A stretch of 64,000 bases of DNA from Nocardioides sp. CER19 (GTDB lineage: Bacteria > Actinomycetota > Actinomycetes > Propionibacteriales > Nocardioidaceae). The DNA is taken from assembly GCF_029846275.1 (NCBI RefSeq), contig NZ_JARVWS010000004.1:248001-312000 (forward strand). Reading direction: 5' to 3'. This document shows positions 8,197 to 15,512 of the stretch, piece after piece. Each line of letters opens with the position of its first letter. The stretch's first letter is position 1. The notes under the pieces are model-generated. The model was not told where the DNA came from. It saw only the letters and a list, made by a program, of their open reading frames with translations, and made no database searches. The position numbers and the translations under genes are program-made.

Positions 8197-8582
8197 CACT
8201 CCCCCATCAGCTCGCGCAGGTCCTGGTCCACGTGGGCGTCGGCGAGCTCCCCCGCCCGGCGGGCGGCGGCCAGCGCGTCGACGGTCCCCAGCGCCGAGAG
8301 CCGGTCGACGATCGCGTCGGTGGCCGCCGCCGGCTCCTCCTCCAGCGGTACGTCGGCCAGCAGGGCGCAGTCGACCGCGCCGCCGTCCGGCTCGGGACCG
8401 AGCGCGCTCGGCCAGGCACCGATCTCGAACCGGAGCGCGGCGGACGGGGCCGGGCCGTCGGAGCGCAGGTCGACGTACCAGACCACGTCGTCCCCGGGCA
8501 GCCGCCAATGCCCCTTCCGCAGCGCCACCTTGCGGGCGCGGAAAGCCTTGGCGACCGCGGCTCGGCGGGCCTTCTGATCCAT
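8196..8582 (-). CDS. Hypothetical protein (DUF4304-like), 128 aa
   Basis: Not firmly recognised. The 128-aa sequence begins with a basic helix (DQKARRAAVAKAFRARKVALRKG), then WRLPGDDVVWYVDLRSDG and an acidic alpha-helical C-terminus. This vaguely resembles DUF4304-type proteins (a basic helix followed by a beta-hairpin and ALRFEIGAW). The ATG at 8582 is preceded 7 nt upstream by TAGAGT on the same strand, consistent with leaderless transcription. It overlaps the thioesterase start by one base, so the two genes form a small operon. Confidence 0.65.
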   Translation of the reverse strand: MDQKARRAAVAKAFRARKVALRKGHWRLPGDDVVWYVDLRSDGPAPSAALRFEIGAWPSALGPEPDGGAVDCALLADVPLEEEPAAATDAIVDRLSALGTVDALAAARRAGELADAHVDQDLRELMGE

Positions 8583-8589
8583 CCCCCGG

Positions 8590-8595
8590 ACTCTA
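8590..8595 (-). promoter_or_regulatory. -10 box TAGAGT, leaderless type
   Basis: On the minus strand TAGAGT lies 7 nt before the ATG at 8582 of the 128-aa protein and there is no Shine-Dalgarno sequence. Confidence 0.45.
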
Positions 8596-8648
8596 GTGCG
8601 GGCCGATCGCGGTGGACGGAGCGGGCGGTCGGGTGGAGAGTGGACGAG

Positions 8649-11246
8649 ATGGAGGTCCTGGAGAGGGAGCCGCAGCTCGGGGCGCTCTCCGACTATGCCG
8701 CCGACGCCCGCGTCGGTCACGGCCGGCTGGTGCTGGTCGCCGGCGAGGCGGGCGCCGGGAAGTCGACCGTCGTCGCGGAGCTGCGCCGGCGTGCCCGCGA
8801 CCTCCGCTGGGCGGAGGGCGCGTGCGACGGGCTGTCGACGCCCCGGCCCCTCGCCCCGCTCTTCGACGCCGCCGGCCAGCTGGGCGGCGACCTGCTCGAG
8901 GCCTGCCGGCGGGGAGCACCACGCGACCGGCTCTTCGCGCTGCTGCTGGACACGCTGTCGGCCGAGCCCACGGTGCTCGTCGTCGAGGACGCTCACTGGG
9001 CCGACGAGTCCACCCTCGACCTACTGCGCTTCCTCGGCCGCCGGATCGGCCGGACCCCGTCGCTCCTGGTCGTCACCTACCGCGACGACGAGCTGGGCGC
9101 CACCGACCCGCTTCGCCTCCTCCTCGGCGACCTGGCCCTGCAGCGCACGACGCGGCGCATCGAGGTGGGCCCGCTCTCGGCGGCCGCCGTGGGACGGCTC
9201 GCGCGCGGGAGCGGTCACGAGCCCAGCCAGGTCTACCGGTTGACGGCCGGCAATCCCTTCTTCGTGACCGAGGTGATCCGCAACGGCCACCACGCGCTGC
9301 CGCCCGCGGCCCGTGACATCGTCCTGGCCCGGCTCGCCCGCGTCTCGACGCCGGCCCGGCACGTCGCGGCGGCGGCCGCCGTCGCGGGCGCGCAGATCGA
9401 CCCCGACCTGCTGGGCACGGCCTCCGGTGCCACCTCCGGCCACCTCGACGAGCTGCTCGACTCCGGCATCCTGCGGAGCGACGCCACCGGGCTGCGCTTC
9501 CGGCACGAGCTGGGTCGGATCGCCGTGCAGCGCCAGCTGCCGGCCCACCGGCGCCGCGACCTCCACGTCCGCCTCCTGGCGGCGATGATCGCGCACGAGA
9601 TCGACGACGAGGCCCTGCTCGCCTACCAGGCCGAGGGCGCCCACGACACGGACGCCGTGCTGCGGTTCGCACCGCTCGCCGGCCGGCGTGCCGCCGGTCT
9701 CGGTGCGCACCGGGAGGCGGCCGCCCAGTACGAGCGGGCGCTGCGGTTCGCGGGTGGCCTCGACGCCGGTCGGCGGGCCTCGCTCCACGCCGCCCTGGGG
9801 GCCGAGCTCTCCCTGCTCGACCGGTGGGCCGACGCCGCGTCGGCCTGGGAGACGGCGCACGCGCTCTACCGCGAGATCGGGAACGTCCGGGACGCGGGCG
9901 ACGCGCTGCGCCGGCTCGCGCGGGTGAAGTGGCGGCTCAACCAGGGGCCGGAGGCCTACCGGCTCTCCGGGGCCGCCCTGGAGCTCCTCGAGCCGCTCGG
10001 TGAGTCCGAGCAGGTGGCGCGGGCGCTCGTCCTGCACGGGATGCACGAGCTGCAGCAGGGTCACCCGGACGAGGCGCTCCGGCTCACCGACCGGGCCGAG
10101 ATGCTGGCCGGGCGGCTCGGCCTCCCCGACGTGCTCGCCGACGCGCTCGACAACCGGGGCACCGTCCTGATGACGCTCGGCGACCCCCAGTGGGACGGCG
10201 CCCTCCGGCAGGCCCTCGCCATCTCGGTCACCGCCGGCCTCGACGACCAGGCGGGGCGCGCCTACGCCAACCTCGTCGCGGGGCTCGTCGACGAGCACCG
10301 CTACGCCGCCGCGGAGCGGGCCTACCTCGACGGCACCGCCTTCTGCGAGGACAACGACGTGTCGACGTACGGCGTCTGCCTGGCGGGGTCCCGCGCGCTG
10401 ATGCTCACCCGGCTCGACCGCTGGGACGAGGCGGAGGCCGTCGCGAGCGAGCTGCTCGCCCGGCCGACGCTGTCGCCGTCCAACCGCTTCGCCCCGCTGG
10501 TCGCGCGCGGGCTGAGCCTCGTCCGGCGGGGCGACCGGAGCGGCGAGCAGGCGCTCGACGAGGCGGTCGGCCACGCGCGGGCGACGGGCGAGCCCACGTG
10601 GCTCGTCGAGACGGTCCTGCCTCGGGCGGAGGCGCACTGGCTCGCCGGCGACCGTGGCCGGGCCGCGCGGCTCCTGGGGGACGTGCTCCCGCTCGCGTCA
10701 TCGGTCAACCGGCCGCTCGGCGGGTCGCTCGCCGTGTGGGCGCGGCGACTCGACCTGCCCCGGCCGGAGGGCCTGGCTGACGAGTCGCTGCCCCTGCCCG
10801 TCCGCCACTCGCTCGCCGGGGACCACGCCGCCGCGGCGCGGGCGTGGGAGGAGGTCGGCTGCGTCTACGAGGCCGGCCTGGCCGCGTGGGACGGCGGCGC
10901 CGACGACGACCTCCGCGCGGCCCTCGACAGGTTCGACCGGCTCGAGGCCGGTCCGGCCGCCCGGCTGACCAGGCGCCGGATGCGCGAGCGCGGCCTGGCC
11001 AAGGTGAGCGTCGGGCCGCGGGCGGCGACCCGGGCGCACCCGGCCGGGCTCACGGCCCGGGAGCAGGAGGTGCTGGCTCTCATCGCGATGGGGCTGAGCA
11101 ACGGAGAGATCGCGGAGAGCCTCGTCATCTCGCCGCGGACGGTCCACCACCACGTGTCGGCCGTGCTGGCCAAGCTCGGCGTGACGACCCGGCGCGAGGC
11201 GGCCCAGGTGGCCGGCCGCCTGGGCGTCGTACCCGCCGAAAGGTAG
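8649..11246 (+). CDS. LuxR-family regulator with AAA/STAND ATPase domain
   Basis: 865-aa cytosolic transcription regulator of the large MalT/LAL type. An N-terminal AAA ATPase has Walker A GEAGAGKST at residues 32-40 and Walker B VLVVEDAHWADEST near 108-121. A long helical TPR-like region (about 290-770) would sense a ligand or partner. A C-terminal LuxR/GerE helix-turn-helix (about 800-860) contains LTAREQEVLALIAMGLSNGE and SPRTVHHHVSAVLAKLGV. The start is the ATG at 8649 after a GGAGAG purine run. Target genes are unknown; the divergent thioesterase pair is the nearest candidate. All ATPase and HTH motifs are intact. Confidence 0.9.
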   Translation: MEVLEREPQLGALSDYAADARVGHGRLVLVAGEAGAGKSTVVAELRRRARDLRWAEGACDGLSTPRPLAPLFDAAGQLGGDLLEACRRGAPRDRLFALLLDTLSAEPTVLVVEDAHWADESTLDLLRFLGRRIGRTPSLLVVTYRDDELGATDPLRLLLGDLALQRTTRRIEVGPLSAAAVGRLARGSGHEPSQVYRLTAGNPFFVTEVIRNGHHALPPAARDIVLARLARVSTPARHVAAAAAVAGAQIDPDLLGTASGATSGHLDELLDSGILRSDATGLRFRHELGRIAVQRQLPAHRRRDLHVRLLAAMIAHEIDDEALLAYQAEGAHDTDAVLRFAPLAGRRAAGLGAHREAAAQYERALRFAGGLDAGRRASLHAALGAELSLLDRWADAASAWETAHALYREIGNVRDAGDALRRLARVKWRLNQGPEAYRLSGAALELLEPLGESEQVARALVLHGMHELQQGHPDEALRLTDRAEMLAGRLGLPDVLADALDNRGTVLMTLGDPQWDGALRQALAISVTAGLDDQAGRAYANLVAGLVDEHRYAAAERAYLDGTAFCEDNDVSTYGVCLAGSRALMLTRLDRWDEAEAVASELLARPTLSPSNRFAPLVARGLSLVRRGDRSGEQALDEAVGHARATGEPTWLVETVLPRAEAHWLAGDRGRAARLLGDVLPLASSVNRPLGGSLAVWARRLDLPRPEGLADESLPLPVRHSLAGDHAAAARAWEEVGCVYEAGLAAWDGGADDDLRAALDRFDRLEAGPAARLTRRRMRERGLAKVSVGPRAATRAHPAGLTAREQEVLALIAMGLSNGEIAESLVISPRTVHHHVSAVLAKLGVTTRREAAQVAGRLGVVPAER

Positions 11247-11473
11247 GCACCGGCCCGCCCAGCATGTGCAGGCCTGCTCACCATGCTCCTCGCGGGCCCG
11301 GCCGTGGCGAACCGCATCGACGACAACGGCGGCACCGACCCAGCCACGACCCAGCCACGAGCCATCCTCGACCGACGCGGCCTGCGCGCCCGCGCCGAGC
11401 CCGGGCACCATGCCGACCCCGGTGCCGACCGCCCAGCAGCCCCGGCGGTCGCTGCTGCGCGACTGACCGGCGC
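11247..11473. other. Intergenic region between convergent genes, no gene supported
   Basis: 227 bp between the LuxR regulator and parE. It contains a short imperfect tandem (CCCAGCCACGA twice, near 11338-11360) and short open frames in several phases without ribosome binding sites. No convincing hairpin terminator or gene is seen. Confidence 0.5.
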
Positions 11474-13588
11474 TCAGAAGTCCAGGTCCTCCTCGGACAG
11501 GTTCCCGCCACCCGCCACGATGAACTCCTTGCGCGGCGCGACGTCCGAGCCCATCAGCAGCTCGAACACTCCGGCGGCGCCCTCGGCGTCGTCGACGGTG
11601 AGCCGGCGCAGCGTGCGGTGGCGCGGGTCCATCGTCGTCTCCGCCAGCTGGTCGGCGTCCATCTCGCCGAGACCCTTGTAGCGCTGCGGGTTGTCCTTGA
11701 CCGCGATGTTCCGCTTCTTCAGCTCGGCCAGCTTCCGCTGCAGCTCGTCGTCGGTGTAGGTGTAGATGTACTTGTCCATCCCCTTCTTCGGGTTGGACAG
11801 CTCGATGCGGTGCAGCGGCGGGACGGCCGAGTAGACGCGGCCGGCGGCCACGAGCTCGGGCATGTACTTGAAGAACAGCGTGGCCAGGAGCGTGCGGATG
11901 TGGGCGCCGTCGGAGTCGGCGTCCGCCATGAAGATGATCTTCCCGTAGCGGGCGGCGTCGAGGTCGAACGTCCGGCCCGATCCCGCGCCGACGACCTGGA
12001 TGATCGAGGCGCACTCGGTGTTCTTGAGCATGTCGGCGACGGACGCCTTCTGCACGTTGAGGATCTTGCCGCGGATCGGCAGCAGCGCCTGGAACTCGCT
12101 GTTGCGGGCGAGCTTGGCGGTGCCGAGCGCCGAGTCGCCCTCGACGATGAAGAGCTCGGTGCGCTCGTTGTCGGCGGCGCGGCAGTCGGCGAGCTTGGCC
12201 GGCAGCGCCGAGGACTCCAGCGCGTTCTTCCGTCGCTGCGTCTCCTTGTGCTGGCGCGCCGCGATGCGGGTCTTGGAGGCGCCGAGCACCTTCTCCATGA
12301 CCAGCTTGGCCTGCGTCTTCTCCTTGGTCTTGGTCGAGGTCAGGAACGACTTGAGCTCTGCCGCCACGACCTTGCGTACGACGGTCCGCGCGGCCGGCGT
12401 CCCCAGGATCTCCTTGGTCTGGCCCTCGAACTGCGGCTCGGCCAGGCGCACGGTGACCACGGCGGTCAGGCCCTCGAGGACGTCGTCCTTGATGACGTCG
12501 GTGTCGTTGACCTTGAGCACCTTCGCGGCCCGCATGGCGTCGTTGAACGTGCGGGTCAGGGCGTTCTCGAAGCCGCTCACGTGGGTGCCGCCCTTGGGCG
12601 TGGCGATCACGTTGACGAACGAGCGCAGCTCGGTGTCGTAGCCGTTGGCCCAGCGCAGCGCCACGTCGACCCCGAGCACGCGCTCGACGTCCTGCGGCGT
12701 CATGTGCCCCTTGTCGTCGAGCATCGGCACCGTCTCGGTGAAGGTGTCGGAGCCCTGGAGCCGCAGCACCTCGGTGACCGGGTCACCGGTGGAGAGGAAG
12801 TCGACGAACTCCGCGATGCCGCCGTCGTGGCGGAACTTCTCCTCGACCGGGGTGTCCTCGCGCAGGTCGCGGATGACCAGCTCGAGGCCGGGCACGATGA
12901 ACGACGTCTGCCGGGCTCGGCCGATCAGCTCGTCCCAGACGTACTTGGCGTCCTTGGTGAAGATCTGCCGGTCGGGCCAGAACCGGATGAGGGTCCCGGA
13001 CTTCCCCTTCGCGACGCGGGCGCCCTTGCGGGTCAGCCCGCTCTGGGGCGTGAACCCGGCAGCCGGACCGTCCGCGTCGAACACGCCGGGCACGCCGCGC
13101 TGGAAGCTCAGGCCCTGGCGGGACGGCGACCGGTCGACGTCGATGTCCATGCGGGAGGACAGCGCGTTGACGACGGACAGGCCGACGCCGTGCAGGCCAC
13201 CCGTGGCGGCGTACGACGACCCGCCGAACTTGCCGCCCGCGTGCAGCTTGGTCGCCACGACCTCGACGCCCGGGAGGCCGGTCTTCGGCTCCTTGTCGGT
13301 GGGGATGCCGCGTCCGTTGTCGTAGACCTCGACGGAGCCGTCGGCGTGCAGCGTGACCTCGACCCGGTCGGCGTGGCCGGCCAGGGCCTCGTCGACGCCG
13401 TTGTCGATGATCTCCCACACGCAGTGCATGAGGCCACGGGTGTCCGTGGAGCCGATGTACATACCGGGACGCTTGCGAACGGCCTCCAGGCCCTCGAGGA
13501 CGAGGAGGTGGGCGGCGTTGTACGTGCTGTCGATCGTGATGCTCCTAGCGCGGGTGGATACCGGAAATCTACCTGCGACACGCCGCAC
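11474..13588 (-). CDS. parE: DNA topoisomerase IV subunit B
   Basis: About 704-aa ATPase subunit of a type II topoisomerase. The GHKL ATPase domain (about residues 20-230) has EIIDNGVDEALAG, DNGRGIPTD and GGLHGVGLSVVNALS. A transducer domain follows, then the TOPRIM domain with IVEGDSALGTAKL and the metal-binding MADADSDGAHIRTLL, and a C-terminal PQRYKGLGEMDADQL. The lack of a GyrB-type insert and the subunit A gene 11 kb away favour ParE. The start is unclear: the conserved region begins at DSTYNAAHLLVLEGLEAVRK, and the nearest acceptable codon is GTG at 13588, without a Shine-Dalgarno sequence. An ATC codon after AGGAG (13545 region) is a less likely alternative. Confidence 0.93.
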   Translation of the reverse strand: MRRVAGRFPVSTRARSITIDSTYNAAHLLVLEGLEAVRKRPGMYIGSTDTRGLMHCVWEIIDNGVDEALAGHADRVEVTLHADGSVEVYDNGRGIPTDKEPKTGLPGVEVVATKLHAGGKFGGSSYAATGGLHGVGLSVVNALSSRMDIDVDRSPSRQGLSFQRGVPGVFDADGPAAGFTPQSGLTRKGARVAKGKSGTLIRFWPDRQIFTKDAKYVWDELIGRARQTSFIVPGLELVIRDLREDTPVEEKFRHDGGIAEFVDFLSTGDPVTEVLRLQGSDTFTETVPMLDDKGHMTPQDVERVLGVDVALRWANGYDTELRSFVNVIATPKGGTHVSGFENALTRTFNDAMRAAKVLKVNDTDVIKDDVLEGLTAVVTVRLAEPQFEGQTKEILGTPAARTVVRKVVAAELKSFLTSTKTKEKTQAKLVMEKVLGASKTRIAARQHKETQRRKNALESSALPAKLADCRAADNERTELFIVEGDSALGTAKLARNSEFQALLPIRGKILNVQKASVADMLKNTECASIIQVVGAGSGRTFDLDAARYGKIIFMADADSDGAHIRTLLATLFFKYMPELVAAGRVYSAVPPLHRIELSNPKKGMDKYIYTYTDDELQRKLAELKKRNIAVKDNPQRYKGLGEMDADQLAETTMDPRHRTLRRLTVDDAEGAAGVFELLMGSDVAPRKEFIVAGGGNLSEEDLDF

Positions 13589-13810
13589 GACGGTGCAGGG
13601 ACGCGCGTTGAGAGGGGGCTTAGCGTGACGCGGAGAGGCACAGACGTCACGAAGCGGACACGATCGGCGCTCGTGGGCCGAAACCGCAAGCGGATCCGTG
13701 GCGCACTCGTCAGACTGGGTACCCGGACAGCGACGTTCGGGGCACGGAATGGCGATGAACCCGACGCAGGACCATGGTTGGATGGAGGTGGTGGGTGACA
13801 CAGTCCCTGG

Positions 13811-13836
13811 GGAATCTTCAACCCCGCGACTACGTT
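13811..13836 (+). promoter_or_regulatory. SigR/SigH-type promoter (GGAAT-N18-GTT)
   Basis: GGGAATC and CGTT are spaced so that GGAAT (13811-13815) and GTT (13834-13836) are separated by exactly 18 bp. This is the consensus of disulfide-stress sigma factors SigR (Streptomyces) and SigH (mycobacteria). It lies 37 bp before the GTG start of the CxxC protein gene, with a GAGG-like ribosome binding site in between. Confidence 0.6.
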
Positions 13837-13872
13837 GCACCTGTCACCGACAGATCGAGAAATGAGGCCGAT

Positions 13873-14100
13873 GTGACAACTGCCGTTGCCAGCTCCCAGC
13901 TGACGGCTGCGGACCGCTGCGACCGTTGCGGGGCCCAGGCATACCTTCGTGTCGAGCTCCAGTCCGGTGGCGAGCTCCTCTTCTGCGCGCACCACGCCCG
14001 CGAGCACGGTGACAAGCTCAAGGAGATCGCGGTGAACTTCGTCGACGAGACCCACAAGCTCACCAAGAACCCTGCGCCGGCGCCCGACGACGAGCACTGA
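13873..14100 (+). CDS. DUF7455-type small CxxC zinc-ribbon-like protein
   Basis: 75-aa protein with a putative metal or redox site: Cys16-x2-Cys19 (DRCDRCG) and Cys38-Ala-His40-His41 (FCAHH), followed by a charged helix. The start is the GTG at 13873 (VTTAVASSQLTAADRC), preceded by GAGG 5-9 nt upstream. Longer upstream in-frame starts would run through the promoter and are rejected. The family is widespread in actinobacteria and has no assigned function. A SigR/SigH-like promoter 37 bp upstream suggests induction by thiol oxidation, fitting a cysteine-based protein. A strong terminator follows 23 bp after the stop. Confidence 0.8.
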   Translation: MTTAVASSQLTAADRCDRCGAQAYLRVELQSGGELLFCAHHAREHGDKLKEIAVNFVDETHKLTKNPAPAPDDEH

Positions 14101-14122
14101 GCCCACAGACCCTGACAGACAA

Positions 14123-14153
14123 AGAAGGCCCCGGACGGTGTCCGGGGCCTTCT
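14123..14153 (+). terminator. Rho-independent-type terminator
   Basis: Perfect 13-bp stem AGAAGGCCCCGGA / TCCGGGGCCTTCT with a 5-nt loop, directly after the CxxC protein gene and before the DUF456 promoter. Confidence 0.75.
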
Positions 14154-14160
14154 GCTTCCC

Positions 14161-14166
14161 TAGGGT
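14161..14166 (+). promoter_or_regulatory. -10 box TAGGGT, leaderless type
   Basis: TAGGGT lies 6 nt before the GTG at 14173 (DUF456 gene), immediately downstream of the preceding terminator. Confidence 0.5.
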
Positions 14167-14172
14167 GGGCCC

Positions 14173-14649
14173 GTGTCCGGCATCGAGATCGTCGTCGCGC
14201 TCGCCATCGCCGTGGGCCTGGCGACCACCGTCGTCCCGGTCCTGCCGGGCACGCTGATCGTCGGCGGCGCGATCCTGCTCTGGGCCTCCGAGACGGGCGG
14301 TACGACGGCCTGGCTGGTCTTCGCGGCCGCGGCCCTGCTGCTGATGGCCGGCGCGATCGTGAAGTACCTCGTCCCCGGCCGGCGCCTCAAGGACGTCGGC
14401 ATCCCCCTGTCGACCCAGCTGGCCGGTGCCGCGCTCGGGATCGTGGGGTTCTTCGTCGTGCCGGTCGTCGGCCTCTTCCTCGGTTTCGTCCTGGGCATCT
14501 TCCTCGCGGAGCTGCGACGGCTGGGGCACGCCCAGGCGTGGCCGTCGACCAAGCACGCCCTCAAGGCCGCGGGCCTGTCGATCCTCATCGAGCTGCTCTT
14601 CGGGCTCCTCGCGGCCGGGGCCTGGGTGGTGGGGGTCGGCACCACCTAG
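14173..14649 (+). CDS. DUF456 family membrane protein
   Basis: 158-aa hydrophobic protein with about four membrane segments: residues 3-25, 34-60, 76-103 and a C-terminal pair ending in LIELLFGLLAAGAWVVGV. The N-terminal VVPVLPGTLIVGGAILLWA and the glycine-rich central helix (GAALGIVGFFVVPVVGLFLG) are characteristic of DUF456, for which no activity is established. GTG start 6 nt after a TAGGGT box (probably leaderless). The stop TAG (14647-14649) overlaps another TAGGGT upstream of the EamA gene. Confidence 0.85.
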   Translation: MSGIEIVVALAIAVGLATTVVPVLPGTLIVGGAILLWASETGGTTAWLVFAAAALLLMAGAIVKYLVPGRRLKDVGIPLSTQLAGAALGIVGFFVVPVVGLFLGFVLGIFLAELRRLGHAQAWPSTKHALKAAGLSILIELLFGLLAAGAWVVGVGTT

Positions 14650-14662
14650 GGTGCTGTCTCCC

Positions 14663-15493
14663 ATGGCCGTCCTCCTCGCCCTCCTCTCCGCGCTCGCCTA
14701 CGGCACCTCGGACTTCATCGGCGGTGTGATCTCCTCGCGCATCCCGCCCTGGACGGCCGCGTTCTGCTCGGAGATCACCGGGTGCGCCGCGCTGGTGCTG
14801 CTCGCCCTGGTCGACGGCGGCTCGCTGAGCCTCGAGGGCGCCGCGTGGGGCGTCCTGTCGGGCGTCGGCAGCGGCATCGGCCTCACCTTCCTCTACCGCG
14901 GCCTCTCCTCGGGACGGATGGGCGTCGTCGCGCCGGCGTCAGGTGTGCTGGCGGCCCTGGTGCCGGCCGCCGTCGGCGTCCTCACCGGGGACCGGCCGTC
15001 GGAGCTGGTCTGGACCGGCATCGTGCTGGCCGTGCCGGCGACGTTCCTGGTCGCCCGTGAGCCGTCCGGGAGCGCCACCACCGGCCCGTCAGGGCTCGCC
15101 GAGGGCATCCTGGCCGGGTGCGGCTTCGGCGTGGGCTTCGCCGCCATCGCCAAGGCGCCCGACGCGGACGGCTTCTGGCCGGTCGCGCTGAGCCTGCTCG
15201 TCGGTGCGGCCGTGGTCGTCGTCGGCGCGGTCGCCGCCCGGGCCGACTGGGTGCCGCGCAACGCGACGGCCGCACTCTCGACCAGCACCGGCGTCCTCGC
15301 CGCCGCTGCGCTCGCGCTGTTCCTGGCGTCCCTCGACCACGGCATGCTCACCGTGTCGGCCGTCATCGCCGCGCTCTACCCGGCGGCGACCGTCCTGCTC
15401 GCGATCACCGTGCTCCGCGAGCACGTCCACCGCGCCCAGGCGATCGGGCTCGGCCTGTGCGCGATCGCCGTGACCCTGGTCGCCGCCGGCTGA
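14663..15493 (+). CDS. EamA/DMT-superfamily transporter
   Basis: 276-aa protein with ten predicted membrane helices arranged as two EamA repeats (about residues 1-135 and 140-276), the drug/metabolite transporter architecture. The N-terminal ALLSALAYGTSDFIGGV and C-terminal AALYPAATVLLAITVLREH are typical. Substrates of such carriers include amino acids and metabolites; none can be assigned. The start is the ATG at 14663; an in-frame GTG at 14651 is possible but overlaps a TAGGGT box. The gene converges on the GGDEF-EAL gene with only 9 bp between stop codons, inside a shared hairpin. Confidence 0.88.
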   Translation: MAVLLALLSALAYGTSDFIGGVISSRIPPWTAAFCSEITGCAALVLLALVDGGSLSLEGAAWGVLSGVGSGIGLTFLYRGLSSGRMGVVAPASGVLAALVPAAVGVLTGDRPSELVWTGIVLAVPATFLVAREPSGSATTGPSGLAEGILAGCGFGVGFAAIAKAPDADGFWPVALSLLVGAAVVVVGAVAARADWVPRNATAALSTSTGVLAAAALALFLASLDHGMLTVSAVIAALYPAATVLLAITVLREHVHRAQAIGLGLCAIAVTLVAAG

Positions 15494-15512
15494 CGACAAC
15501 CCTCAGCCGGCG
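15484..15512. terminator. Hairpin containing the stop codons of two convergent genes
   Basis: A perfect 10-bp stem CGCCGGCTGA / TCAGCCGGCG with a 9-nt loop. The TGA of the EamA gene (15491-15493) and the TGA of the GGDEF-EAL gene (complement of 15503-15505) are at the top of the two arms, so both coding ends form the terminator. Confidence 0.6.

Noticed and set aside
11266..11466. Small open frames in the gap between the LuxR regulator and parE
   Set aside because: No ribosome binding site, no hydrophobic or domain pattern, several overlapping frames equally open. Treated as non-coding.
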